Shown piece after piece: positions 1 to 6,986 of a stretch of 15,270 bases of DNA. The notes beneath the pieces were generated by a model. It was not told the origin of the DNA and did not search any database. It saw only the letters and a list, made by a program, of their open reading frames with translations. The position numbers and the translations under genes were made by a program. Position 1 is the stretch's first letter, and each line of letters opens with the position of its first letter. The stretch comes from Bacteroidales bacterium (lineage in GTDB: Bacteria; Bacteroidota; Bacteroidia; Bacteroidales; P3), in NCBI GenBank assembly GCA_900771365.1, contig CAAGNU010000067.1, positions 1 through 15,270 of the forward strand, read 5' to 3'.

Positions 1-83
1 CCCAAGAGGTGGCTGAACTTCGTATAATATGATACACCTCATTCGATTTCACGTTGGCTCGGAGTTATAATCCGCGCCTGTCT

Positions 84-164
84 AATATAAGGATTTTTAA
101 TCCGCAAACATATCATACATTATTTATAATGAATTATTTAATGCGGATTGCAAATCCTTATATT
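84..164. repeat. Long imperfect inverted repeat (23-base arms)
   Basis: Arms 84-106 and 142-164 are complementary at 21 of 23 positions and flank a 35-base AT-rich spacer. Each arm contains its own GGATT-N-AATCC core, so the element can fold as one long hairpin or as two small ones. Function is unknown; REP-like extragenic element by appearance. Confidence 0.65.
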
Positions 165-169
165 TAAAT

Positions 170-225
170 GTGTCGGATTGCAAATCCGACACAACGTCCC
201 GCCCTCAGAACATCCCCGAGGACGG
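170..225 (+). repeat. REP-like 56-base unit, copy 1
   Basis: The unit has a perfect 10-bp stem (170-179 with 183-192, loop GCA) followed by CAACG and a conserved 20-base tail at 206-225 (CAGAACATCCCCGAGGACGG). The same architecture at the same length recurs at 305-360. Stem sequence differs between copies while pairing is kept, which points to selection for the hairpin. Confidence 0.7.
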
Positions 226-304
226 AAAGGATTTGTAATCTGAATCCATATTTAATACATTAAGGAACAATTAGTTGACGGATTTAAAATCCTTATAGTA
301 AGCT

Positions 305-360
305 GCCTCGGATAGAAAATCCGAGGCAACGAGCAATCCGCAGAACATCCGCGAGAACGG
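305..360 (+). repeat. REP-like 56-base unit, copy 2
   Basis: The unit has a perfect 9-bp stem (305-313 with 319-327, extendable to 10 bp by 304 and 328), loop AGAAA, then CAACG and the tail CAGAACATCCGCGAGAACGG at 341-360. The tail differs from copy 1 at two positions of 20. It begins about 30 bases beyond the stop codon of the S41 protease gene, so it would lie in that transcript's 3' end. Confidence 0.7.
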
Positions 361-391
361 GTAATAACGAATAATTACTGGTCGCCTCTAT

Positions 392-1546
392 TTACTTGGC
401 TTTCTCCAAGGCAAATTGTATAGCGCACTCTAATTGATTGTCTATTCCGTTATAATAGTCATCTTTGCTGAAATAGCAAGTCTTGTCAGGCTCTATTCCA
501 TAGCCCTCGTAACACGTGCCGTCCACACCTGTAAGAAGCTCTCTTGAAGTATATACATAATGCCCAGACACGCTAAATGTCGATAGTTGATCCTCTACGG
601 GGAAACCGAATGATCCAAACTGGTCAGCGTATGGATTTACTTGCATCGCGCATGTCGCCCCGTATGTCCGTTCTCCGACAACATATCCATTCGGCAACGT
701 TTTTATCGACAATGCTGCAATCTCCGCCATGCTTCCAGAGTTAACGTCAACGAGTGCTATAATGGGACAGTCTACCTTTTGGCTTTCAGAAGTTGGAAAT
801 ACGCGGAATGGGATACGCGGACCCAAATCCATTCTGCCGAGTCCAATCTTTTCTTGCGTATATCCTATCTGGTACGGCTCTGTTACAAAACACGACATGA
901 GTATCCCTAAATCAGTCGACCAGCCTCCCGGATTGTCTCGCATATCTACAATCGCTGCCTTTATTTGACTGGACGATACAGTTTTTTTGAATTTGTCAAA
1001 AACCATCAGTTGGTCCATATCCATATCTGATATATTGAATTGAGAAATCCTGAGATATGCAATACTGCCATCAATTATACCATAATAGAATATTCCTGTC
1101 TTTTCCGCATCCGATAGTCTTCCTATAGTCGATAGTTGTTCCAAGCAGTTTTCTAGATTATATGTATAATGATAATAGTCCCTTGACTGCACTTCCTTTC
1201 TCCCTGGTGAGAGGATAGCCCGATAACCCGATGTCGGACGTTTCAACACTATATGGAGATGGTGATCGATAAGCGATGCCGTCAGCTCTTCCCACGTCTT
1301 TTCCCATATACTGTTAGACATAGAGTTATTAGAGAATACCTCATAGTATTTGTCGTATATTCTATCCCAATCAGTAGTGTCGATAGGCCACATGGCATAG
1401 GACGAGTTAAAGCCCTCCCATACCCTTACAAACTGTTCTAAGTCACTTGAGTATAATGTATTGTTCGGATCCGTGGTCAAGTCTTTTTGGCATCCTCCAA
1501 ACATTATCGCCATGCCTAATACAAGTAATATTATTCTGTGTTTCAT
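392..1546 (-). CDS. S41-family (tricorn/CtpA-like) protease lipoprotein, copy 1
   Basis: The 384-residue product has a lipoprotein signal peptide with lipobox FGGC and Cys19 as the lipidation site, so it should sit on a membrane facing the periplasm or surface. Peptidase family S41 is indicated by DMRDNPGG (residues 201-208) and by NSGSMAE (269-275), where Ser272 aligns with the nucleophile of tail-specific proteases. The Lys usual about 25 residues later (GKG motif) is absent; the sequence reads TYGAT. A conserved DHH at 94-96 suggests a tricorn-like Ser/His arrangement (inference). No PDZ domain is evident. It is the last gene of a tight operon, seven bases after the barrel gene at 1554-2201. 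It is a clear relative of the 7835-9151 product, sharing the N-terminal region, LDHH/IDHH, the glycine-rich loop and GERTYGA. Substrate unknown. Confidence 0.85.
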   Translation of the reverse strand: MKHRIILLVLGMAIMFGGCQKDLTTDPNNTLYSSDLEQFVRVWEGFNSSYAMWPIDTTDWDRIYDKYYEVFSNNSMSNSIWEKTWEELTASLIDHHLHIVLKRPTSGYRAILSPGRKEVQSRDYYHYTYNLENCLEQLSTIGRLSDAEKTGIFYYGIIDGSIAYLRISQFNISDMDMDQLMVFDKFKKTVSSSQIKAAIVDMRDNPGGWSTDLGILMSCFVTEPYQIGYTQEKIGLGRMDLGPRIPFRVFPTSESQKVDCPIIALVDVNSGSMAEIAALSIKTLPNGYVVGERTYGATCAMQVNPYADQFGSFGFPVEDQLSTFSVSGHYVYTSRELLTGVDGTCYEGYGIEPDKTCYFSKDDYYNGIDNQLECAIQFALEKAK

Positions 1547-1553
1547 AATGCTG

Positions 1554-2201
1554 CTATTTAATATTATACACTAATCCAATTTGAAAAGCAAGAGTCCTAT
1601 TGTAGGCGGGGAACCGTAATCGCTGGTAGTCCTTATGCTGGTCAGTTAGTGCATAATAGTATTTTGCGCTAATGACACACAGCCAGCCTTCGCTAAATTT
1701 ATAAGAGGCTCCAGCTCCTCCCACAACACCCAACTCGAAACGATTGTCCACCTCTGAGTCAAAAGACCTCTTCTCGTGAAACGGCTCATAGCTAATACCT
1801 GAGAAGGCGACACCATCAAAATAGGAAGCCATCAAATACGAAGCATAGCCGCCCAAGCAGCAGAAGCCTCTCCACCTATCGTTGCCAAACGAAAATTCAG
1901 CACTTACCGGAACTGACAAATGGCAATCTCTTCGTTCTATATTATTTACTCCATTCATTAAAAAAAATCCTTTCTCGACATAGGCGATACCGCTGGTTAT
2001 TTTAAGCCACTCATTGACCGAATATGATACAGGAATCTCTGCCGTATATCCCCAACGATTCTCATACCGCAATCTGTATGCCCATTGCGTGTCATAATCA
2101 TACTGATTGCTGCTACAGCCAACAGTAAAACCCACATTCCATTGCGCCATCAGCACATTGCACATTGTTATGGCGATGATGGATAATAGCATCTTTTTCA
2201 T
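1554..2201 (-). CDS. Outer-membrane beta-barrel protein (PorT-like), paired with S41 protease
   Basis: The 215-residue product has a Sec signal peptide (MKKMLLSIIAITMCNVLMAQ, cleavage near LMA/Q) and then alternating polar and aromatic segments typical of an eight-to-ten-strand outer-membrane barrel. Segments such as LSVPVSAEFSFG, a glycine/tyrosine-rich strand near YASY, and the terminal LAFQIGLVYNIK match equivalent places in the 7086-7808 product (LNVPVVAELSFG; MAIQGGLSYWF). Its ATG overlaps the previous gene's TGA as ATGA, so the two are translationally coupled. The protease lipoprotein follows seven bases later. A transport, scaffold or lipoprotein-display role is possible but not shown. 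The terminal residue is Lys rather than the aromatic usual for BAM substrates. Confidence 0.8.
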   Translation of the reverse strand: MKKMLLSIIAITMCNVLMAQWNVGFTVGCSSNQYDYDTQWAYRLRYENRWGYTAEIPVSYSVNEWLKITSGIAYVEKGFFLMNGVNNIERRDCHLSVPVSAEFSFGNDRWRGFCCLGGYASYLMASYFDGVAFSGISYEPFHEKRSFDSEVDNRFELGVVGGAGASYKFSEGWLCVISAKYYYALTDQHKDYQRLRFPAYNRTLAFQIGLVYNIK

Positions 2202-2839
2202 TGTTCTATATGTTTTTTGTTAAACGTTAAAGTTTTCAGTATTCCTATTCCGTAGTACATGCACACGTCTCTGTGCATGCCATCTGGGTCTTTAGTCAGA
2301 CTAATCCCTGCTCCTATCTTTGGAGAGAGGATAAGCTTATTATTGAAGATTGGCAGATGGCCCTCTATATAAGGACGTAACCAGAAGGATGGCTCTCTCG
2401 TGTATGCACTATAATTACTCTGATGAAGATCATAATCCCAAACCAGAGTCCAATCGCTAATTCCCCATCCAAGACCAATAGAAAAATAGCGCAAGTGAGC
2501 ATTCGCATATAGCATGAAGCTGTAGCGCGAAAATTCCTGTATCCGTACATTGTCAATTCTTGCCAGAGGATTAGCATTGATAATCTGTTCTGTCTGCACC
2601 TCCAGGTAAGTATAGTTTATGGGATGAATCCCAGTGCTTAACTCCGCACCTAATCCAACCCATCGACATTTCAAATCAATACCTATTGCCGAACGAGAAA
2701 TATCCGAATACCCATACGACATGCCCACAGCGAAATCATACGGTTCATTCCACACGAGCTTATACTCTTTTTGCGCATTCTGCGCAGCCACAATATTTGC
2801 AGCCGCAAGCAGCCCTATTAATATTATTATTCTTTTCAT
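2198..2839 (-). CDS. Outer-membrane beta-barrel protein, first gene of the protease operon
   Basis: I chose the ATG at 2839 because it gives a compact signal peptide (MKRIIILIGLLAAANIVAAQ, cleavage after VAA or AAQ); an in-frame ATG at 2857 would add six residues and cannot be excluded. The mature part, about 190 residues, is rich in Tyr, Trp and Gly with alternating hydrophobic strands (for example YSFMLYANAHLRYFSIGLGWG and LILSPKIGAGISL), as in small outer-membrane barrels. It overlaps the next gene by four bases. It resembles the 215-residue neighbour in type but I cannot align the two confidently, so it may be a distinct barrel. There is no clear promoter in the 147-base gap upstream; it may be read from the promoter of the 3005-3730 gene. 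Confidence 0.75.
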   Translation of the reverse strand: MKRIIILIGLLAAANIVAAQNAQKEYKLVWNEPYDFAVGMSYGYSDISRSAIGIDLKCRWVGLGAELSTGIHPINYTYLEVQTEQIINANPLARIDNVRIQEFSRYSFMLYANAHLRYFSIGLGWGISDWTLVWDYDLHQSNYSAYTREPSFWLRPYIEGHLPIFNNKLILSPKIGAGISLTKDPDGMHRDVCMYYGIGILKTLTFNKKHIEQ

Positions 2840-3004
2840 TGAAAATATCTGTTTCATCTAATGGTTAATAATCATATTTGACGCAGCCACGGACGCTCAG
2901 CCCCAACAAGGACTATCGCATTAGCCAACTGCCCAACACGGCCTATACCAATATAAATTCAGCCAGTTGCACATTATGCAGAGCCCATTAAAACAAGTCT
3001 CTGT

Positions 3005-3730
3005 TTATAATCTAATGGTAGTACCATAACTCACAATTCCTTCATTATTAAGTATAATAGAATGCACTGCACCTTGAATCAGAGAACGTGTACTAGTCTC
3101 TGTCTTAACAACAGCATCTCCACGTACAAATTGAATCTGACATTTGAGCTTTTCCGCATCACCTCTGGCAAAGAATCCTTTTTTATCACCATATTGTACA
3201 TTTTCCAAATCATACTTTGCGAGTTGACACTCATTGGAATCATACTCTTCAAATGTCACATTTACAGTGAGGCCATCCTCGGAAGTCATGTTATCTTCAA
3301 ATTTGTATTCTGTTGGATAAATATGACTGCCAATAGTTATTTTGATTTTATTCTCCCAATAAGCATTACTATACGAGATTGTTGTATCGCTATTAAGCGT
3401 AAAAGATACCGTTTGGCGCTTCTTCTGAGGAACAAAAGATCCGACCAAACTCGTGCCGTATGTTTCACCTGCGGTATTGAGCTGACAAACCATCGACACC
3501 TTGGCTGCATCATCGTTAGGCTCGAATTCTGCTATAGCACCATACTGCACATTATTTAAGTCATGCTCAGCAATCTGTCTCCCTAACGAGTCATACTCGT
3601 GGAATTGTACGTTTACGGTAAAGCCGGCACTTGCTGGCATTTCGTTCTTAAATGAATAAGATGACTCTTTGCTACAACTGGCAAAACAAATTGTGAAAAG
3701 CAATAGAATTAGACAAAGATTCCTTTGCAT
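3005..3730 (-). CDS. Lipoprotein with two tandem copies of a ~110-residue domain
   Basis: The 241-residue product has a lipoprotein signal peptide (lipobox FASC, Cys19). The mature part is an internal duplication. Repeat 1 starts at about residue 25 and repeat 2 at about 142. Both contain Y-x-F-x-(N/D)-x-M, then G-(F/L)-TVNV-x-F-x-EYDS, then a D-L-(N/E)-NVQYG block, then a charged G/N-D-A-(A/E)-K segment. The pattern of beta strands suggests an immunoglobulin-like or other beta-sandwich fold, but I do not recognise the family. The gene sits upstream of and in the same direction as the barrel/protease operon with a 147-base gap, so co-transcription is possible. A promoter for it lies at 4061-4092, giving a leader of about 320 bases. 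Function unknown; surface or periplasmic binding is a guess. Confidence 0.75.
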   Translation of the reverse strand: MQRNLCLILLLFTICFASCSKESSYSFKNEMPASAGFTVNVQFHEYDSLGRQIAEHDLNNVQYGAIAEFEPNDDAAKVSMVCQLNTAGETYGTSLVGSFVPQKKRQTVSFTLNSDTTISYSNAYWENKIKITIGSHIYPTEYKFEDNMTSEDGLTVNVTFEEYDSNECQLAKYDLENVQYGDKKGFFARGDAEKLKCQIQFVRGDAVVKTETSTRSLIQGAVHSIILNNEGIVSYGTTIRL

Positions 3731-4054
3731 AGCATTTATCCCTAATACGTGACGGGCGCAACTGTTGTTTCCAACATGGCTCGGAGCTGGAGAATGTATA
3801 AAAAGAAAGTGGAGCCATCCATTATGACCTCACTTCTACTTGAAGGGCTTCGACTCCCCGTTACTATAAAATAAGGTACGTTTGAATAGCACCACTAAGA
3901 TGTATCGTAGATGTGTACGGATACATGCAAAGTGAGCGTTCATCGTCCCTTATTCCATTAGTAACCTTTTGAAAGTGTCGAAGTTTTCTCAAGTTGGAAT
4001 AAGGCCAAAATGCTCTTTCCTAATTAATTATGATGCAATATGCTCTCTGCATCT
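3731..4054 (-). other. Long structured 5' leader of the 3005-3730 gene
   Basis: Transcription from the promoter at 4092-4061 would produce about 320 untranslated bases before the lipoprotein start at 3730. The stretch holds complementary arms at 3948-3957 and 3995-4004 (10 bp, CCTTATTCCA with its complement), a 6-bp stem at 3901-3906 with 3920-3925, and a 5-bp stem at 3763-3767 with 3772-3776. A 35-codon frame lies inside it. This could be a cis-regulatory leader or a separate small RNA. I recognise no known riboswitch class. Confidence 0.4.
3836..3943 (-). CDS. Possible 35-residue leader peptide or small protein
   Basis: An ATG at 3943 opens a 35-codon frame ending in TAG at 3836. The product starts MNAHFACIRTHLRYILVVLF and then has a basic and polar tail, so it is a short amphipathic or membrane-prone peptide. 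AAGGG lies about three bases before the ATG, unusually good for this genome, and those bases abut or overlap the 3' arm of the hairpin at 3948-3957/3995-4004. That arrangement would allow structure-controlled translation. Length alone gives little support, and it may be chance. Confidence 0.25.
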   Translation of the reverse strand: MNAHFACIRTHLRYILVVLFKRTLFYSNGESKPFK

Positions 4055-4060
4055 TGTCGG

Positions 4061-4092
4061 CAAAGGTACGAAGTTTTTTTGATTTGAGCAAA
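4061..4092 (-). promoter_or_regulatory. Bacteroidota-type promoter for the 3005-3730 lipoprotein
   Basis: Read on the minus strand, TTTG (4092-4089) is followed after 20 bases by TACCTTTG (4068-4061). This matches the primary sigma factor consensus of Bacteroidota (TTTG, N19-21, TAnnTTTG). Transcription would start near 4054 and run towards 3730. Confidence 0.7.
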
Positions 4093-4194
4093 TTTTTTTT
4101 TCATTGTGGCGATTTGTTTCAGCCGCCTCCCCCCGCGAGGTCGGAGTCATTAATGTTTCTTGGAGTTGCCCCCTTATTCGTGGGTCTGCGTGCT

Positions 4195-4211
4195 CCCCTT
4201 TCGGAAAGGGG
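4195..4211. repeat. GC-rich hairpin in intergenic DNA
   Basis: CCCCTTT and AAAGGGG form a 7-bp stem around CGG, inside a C-rich then G-rich stretch (about 4123-4217). No coding frame here looks real. The rest of 4212-4335 shows nothing I can name. Confidence 0.4.
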
Positions 4212-4335
4212 CGGGGGGTATGTTTCGAACTAATAATTCCTTATATGTGTTCCGAAAGGCGTGTGCGAAGCCCGAAGAAAACAAGGGTCAGTTTATGTGA
4301 AAAAAACAGGCTTTCTCTCAAAAAGTACTGATGTG

Positions 4336-4440
4336 ATTTTAACATTTCGAGATGCTATGGGCGAGGGTCGGAGAAGCTCCGCTCAACCTCCGCCTTAGCT
4401 TCGCTCAAGCTTCGCTCGGAGGGCGGAAAAATGGCGAAGG
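4336..4440 (+). repeat. 105-base dispersed repeat, copy A
   Basis: This stretch begins ATTTTAACATTTC, continues through GAGGGTCGG and AGCTCCGC, a CTTCGCTC-rich middle, and ends with GCGGAAAAA-GGCGAAG. The reverse complement of 14725-14830 follows the same order at nearly the same length, with strong identity at both ends and a looser middle. It contains inverted segments (GGAG...CTCC), so it could fold. It looks like a non-coding MITE- or REP-like element. The following 4441-4620 shows nothing further I can support. Confidence 0.6.
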
Positions 4441-4620
4441 TGGGGCGTGGCTGCTATGTGGCTGTGGCGGAGTTGGATAGGGTGTTTCCCGAAATTTGGC
4501 CGTTTCTGCGTGAAACAGGCCTTGGAATTTAACATTCGGGCTCTGAAGTCTTAAATTTTCATAACGTATTTCGGGCTCGAAATCGCAAGGCGGGATGGTT
4601 TTTGGTTTGTGTGGATTGTT

Positions 4621-4659
4621 GGGGCGGGGTAATGGGGTTGTGGTGGGAGTGGGGAGGGA
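4621..4659 (+). other. G-quadruplex-type G tract
   Basis: Six runs of three or four G with short spacers lie in 39 bases (4621-4624, 4626-4629, 4634-4637, 4645-4647, 4651-4654, 4656-4658). This satisfies the usual G-quadruplex pattern on the plus strand. It sits just beyond the terminator of the small lipoprotein gene. Confidence 0.5.
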
Positions 4660-4660
4660 G

Positions 4661-4697
4661 AAAGGAAAGCGGGGCGGGCCGTGAGGCCCGCCCCGCT
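4661..4697 (-). terminator. Rho-independent terminator of the small lipoprotein gene
   Basis: A perfect 13-bp GC-rich stem (4668-4680 with 4685-4697, loop GTGA) lies 17 bases past the stop codon. On the minus strand the stem is followed by TTCCTTTCTCC, a moderately T-rich tail. Confidence 0.75.
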
Positions 4698-4714
4698 ATA
4701 GGGGTTGTCAAATC

Positions 4715-5167
4715 TTAGTTGGCGGGTGTGGTGCCGAGGGCTTGGAGCAGCTGGAGGATGGCCGTGGCCGTTCCGACGCTGTTGGAGATGGTGGAGGCGT
4801 TCACGCCGAGGGCTGAGAGACCCGTCATGGTGCCGAGGATGCTGTCCACGTTGGCGGAGGTGATGAGGCCTGTGCCTGCGGAGACCATGCCGGCAGCGAA
4901 GGCTTTTTTGTAGTCGCTGTTGTCCTTGTTGGTGCGCATGGAGGTGTAGCCGTTAGCGACGACGAGAGCGTTGGAGAGGTCGGTCGGGTTGCCGAGGTTG
5001 ATGGTGCCCGTGGCCTTATAGGAGTTGTAGAGTCCGAGGAGCGCGGTAGCGGTGCTTTTTCCGCTTGCCTGGGCTGCGCTATTGCTGCTTGTGAGGCTGC
5101 TGAGGCTGCTGCATGACACAAAAGTGAGGGCAGCGAAAAGCATCATAAAGATACTGATTTTTTTCAT
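4715..5167 (-). CDS. Small alpha-helical lipoprotein of unknown function
   Basis: The product is 150 residues when started at the ATG at 5167, chosen because it gives a standard signal peptide (MKKISIFMMLFAALTFVSCS) with lipobox FVSC and Cys19. An upstream ATG at 5203 would add 12 polar residues and overlap the promoter. The mature protein is rich in Ala, Ser, Gly and Thr. It has a Ser-rich tether, then GKSTATALLGLYNSYKATG, a segment resembling small Bacteroides lipoproteins of unknown function, then predicted helices ending in ILQLLQALG. No catalytic motif is visible. It is monocistronic: it has its own terminator at 4661-4697 and diverges from pruA. Confidence 0.75.
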   Translation of the reverse strand: MKKISIFMMLFAALTFVSCSSLSSLTSSNSAAQASGKSTATALLGLYNSYKATGTINLGNPTDLSNALVVANGYTSMRTNKDNSDYKKAFAAGMVSAGTGLITSANVDSILGTMTGLSALGVNASTISNSVGTATAILQLLQALGTTPAN

Positions 5168-5200
5168 GATAGATGATTTTTTAAGTTTATTTTCTGACTG

Positions 5201-5208
5201 CAAAAATA
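5201..5208 (-). promoter_or_regulatory. Likely -7 element for the small lipoprotein gene
   Basis: The minus strand reads TATTTTTG, matching TAnnTTTG, 34 bases before the ATG at 5167. The -33 region is A/T-only with no exact TTTG. The element lies back to back with the pruA -7 element. Confidence 0.45.
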
Positions 5209-5238
5209 CATTTTTTTTTCCATATTAAAAAAAATTCG

Positions 5239-5246
5239 TATATTTG
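5239..5246 (+). promoter_or_regulatory. Likely -7 element for pruA
   Basis: TATATTTG matches TAnnTTTG and leaves a leader of about 40 bases before the ATG at 5296. The -33 position falls in a T-run without an exact TTTG. Confidence 0.5.
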
Positions 5247-5295
5247 CATTGTCAATTTTACGAATATTTATAATTTTAATACTATTATAAGTCTT

Positions 5296-6930
5296 ATGAA
5301 TAACACGCTTTTCACATTCCCCAAGCCCGAGAATGAGCCCGTTCTTGGCTACAAACCTGGTAGCGCCGAGCGCAAAGAAATCCGCAAGGCTCTTGACGAA
5401 CTGTATAACACTGTGACCGAGATTCCGATCATTATCGGCGGAAAGGAGATTCGCACAGCAGAGACTGGCACCGTTGTGATGCCTACGGAGAACCACCATG
5501 TGCTGGCCAAGTACTACAAGGTCGGCGAGAAGGAGGTGCAGATGGCTATCGAGGCTGCCATGAAGGCGCACGAGGAGTGGGCCAACATGCCCTGGATTGA
5601 CCGCGCCAGCGTGATGCAGAAGATTGCCACTCTCATCAGCGGCAAGTATCGTTGGCTGATTAACGCTGCCACGATGCTCGGCCAGGGCAAGACCACCATG
5701 CAGGCCGAAATCGACTCGGCTTGCGAGCTGGTTGACTTCCTCCGCTACAACGCCTTCTATGCTTCGCAGATCTATAGCGACCAGCCTTGCAGCGATAAGG
5801 GAACGCTGAACTACGTCACCTATCGTCCGCTCGAAGGCTTCGTCTTCGCCATTACGCCTTTCAACTTCACCTCTATCGCCAGCAACCTCTGCCTCTCCCC
5901 GGTGCTGATGGGCAACACCTGCATCTGGAAGCCCAGCACCACGGCGCTGCTTTCGAACTACTTCCTGATGAAGATCTACAAGGAGGCAGGCCTCCCCGAC
6001 GGCGTGGTGAACTTCCTCCCCGGCAGCGGCTCGCTCATCGGCAAGGTGGCTTTCTCCAGCCCCGACCTGGCTGGCGTCCACTTTACCGGCTCCACGGGTA
6101 CCTTCAACAGCTTCTGGAAGTCGATTGGCGACAATATTGCTAACTACAGAACCTATCCTAAGATTGTCGGCGAAACGGGCGGCAAGGACTTCATCTTCGC
6201 CCACAAGAGCGCTGATGCAGACCAGGTTGCCACGGCTATCGTTCGCGGCGCTTTCGAGTTCCAGGGTCAGAAGTGCTCGGCAGCCAGCCGTGCCTATGTT
6301 CCCGCAAGCATGTGGCCCGAGGTGAAGAAGCTCGTCGGCAAGATGATTGACGAGATCAAGGTGGGCGACGTGCGCGACTTCAGCGCCTTCGTGAACGCCG
6401 TTATCGACGAGGCTTCGTTCGACAACTGCATGCGCTATATCGAGCACGCCAAGCAGAGCCCCGATGCCGAGATCGTCTTCGGCGGCACGGGCGACAAGAG
6501 CCAGGGCTGGTTCATTCAGCCTACGGTCATCCTGGCCAAGACGCCTAAGTACAAGTCGATGTGCGAAGAGATCTTCGGACCTATCATCACCATCTATGTC
6601 TATGATGACGACAAGTACGAGGAGACCCTCCACCTCTGCGACGAGACCTCGCCCTACGCTCTCACAGGCGCCATCTTTGCCAACTGCCGCAAGGCTCTCC
6701 GCACGGGTGCCGACATCCTGAAGTATGCAGCAGGCAACATCTACTATAACGATAAGCCCACAGGCGCTGTGGTAGGCCAGCAGCCTTTCGGCGGCGCTCG
6801 CGCAAGCGGCACGAACGATAAGGCAGGCTCCTACCTCAACCTTATCCGCTGGACCAGCCCGCAGGCCATCAAAGAGACCTTCGACGCTGCTCACGACTAC
6901 AAGTATCCCTTTATCAGCGATGCTGAATAA
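5296..6930 (+). CDS. pruA: 1-pyrroline-5-carboxylate dehydrogenase (L-glutamate gamma-semialdehyde dehydrogenase)
   Basis: The 544-residue product belongs to the aldehyde dehydrogenase superfamily and matches the roughly 540-residue stand-alone P5C dehydrogenase group. It would oxidise glutamate semialdehyde to glutamate with NAD+, the second step of proline breakdown. Visible motifs are AITPFNFTSIASNL (substrate/NAD region), WKPSTTAL, FTGSTGTF (Rossmann loop), ETGGKD with general base Glu293, GQKCSA with catalytic Cys327, EEIFGP, and the C-terminal QQPFGGARASGTNDKAG and WTSPQAIKETF typical of this group. There is no proline dehydrogenase gene beside it, so the pathway partner must be elsewhere. 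It is monocistronic, with an AT-rich promoter region upstream and a hairpin terminator at 6941. GC-rich codon use resembles the rest of the core genes here. Confidence 0.95.
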   Translation: MNNTLFTFPKPENEPVLGYKPGSAERKEIRKALDELYNTVTEIPIIIGGKEIRTAETGTVVMPTENHHVLAKYYKVGEKEVQMAIEAAMKAHEEWANMPWIDRASVMQKIATLISGKYRWLINAATMLGQGKTTMQAEIDSACELVDFLRYNAFYASQIYSDQPCSDKGTLNYVTYRPLEGFVFAITPFNFTSIASNLCLSPVLMGNTCIWKPSTTALLSNYFLMKIYKEAGLPDGVVNFLPGSGSLIGKVAFSSPDLAGVHFTGSTGTFNSFWKSIGDNIANYRTYPKIVGETGGKDFIFAHKSADADQVATAIVRGAFEFQGQKCSAASRAYVPASMWPEVKKLVGKMIDEIKVGDVRDFSAFVNAVIDEASFDNCMRYIEHAKQSPDAEIVFGGTGDKSQGWFIQPTVILAKTPKYKSMCEEIFGPIITIYVYDDDKYEETLHLCDETSPYALTGAIFANCRKALRTGADILKYAAGNIYYNDKPTGAVVGQQPFGGARASGTNDKAGSYLNLIRWTSPQAIKETFDAAHDYKYPFISDAE

Positions 6931-6940
6931 TTAGTAATTA

Positions 6941-6972
6941 GGGTGCCGAGTCGCGACTCGGTACCCTTGTTT
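6941..6972 (+). terminator. Terminator of pruA
   Basis: A near-perfect palindrome (6941-6966, one G-T pair) starts 10 bases after the stop codon and is followed by TTGTTT. Being symmetric, it could work in both directions. Confidence 0.7.
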
Positions 6973-6986
6973 AATGTTATGGTGTG

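Larger units (their letters stand above)
1..391. other. Gene-free region with clustered GGATT/AATCC palindromes
   Basis: I see no credible gene here. The stretch is AT-rich and holds at least six short blocks built on GGATT or AATCC, most of them self-complementary. The clearest are the long inverted repeat at 84-164 and the two 56-base units at 170-225 and 305-360, listed separately. Lesser ones lie near 63-74, 228-246 and 279-293. The block lies downstream of the 3' end of the S41 protease gene (392-1546, minus strand), where such palindromes could act as 3'-end stabilisers or terminators. No T-run follows the hairpins, so classical Rho-independent termination is not shown. Confidence 0.6.

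Noticed and set aside
1..391. CRISPR array suspected from the repeated palindromic blocks
   Set aside because: Only two copies of the main unit exist, spacing is 135 bases, spacers are not of uniform length, and no cas gene is nearby. REP-like elements explain it better.
3877..3884. TACGTTTG on the plus strand as a promoter element
   Set aside because: There is no TTTG at the right distance upstream and no gene downstream on that strand for more than 1 kb; it also lies inside the candidate leader of the opposite strand.
4030..4331. Short plus-strand frames in the intergenic region
   Set aside because: They cross a promoter on the other strand and GC-rich hairpins, and their products have no recognisable features.
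5164..6894. A 576-codon open frame on the minus strand opposite pruA
   Set aside because: pruA on the plus strand is unmistakable with intact motifs. The antisense frame has a Val/Ala/His/Asp-rich, low-complexity product typical of a shadow of GC-biased codons.
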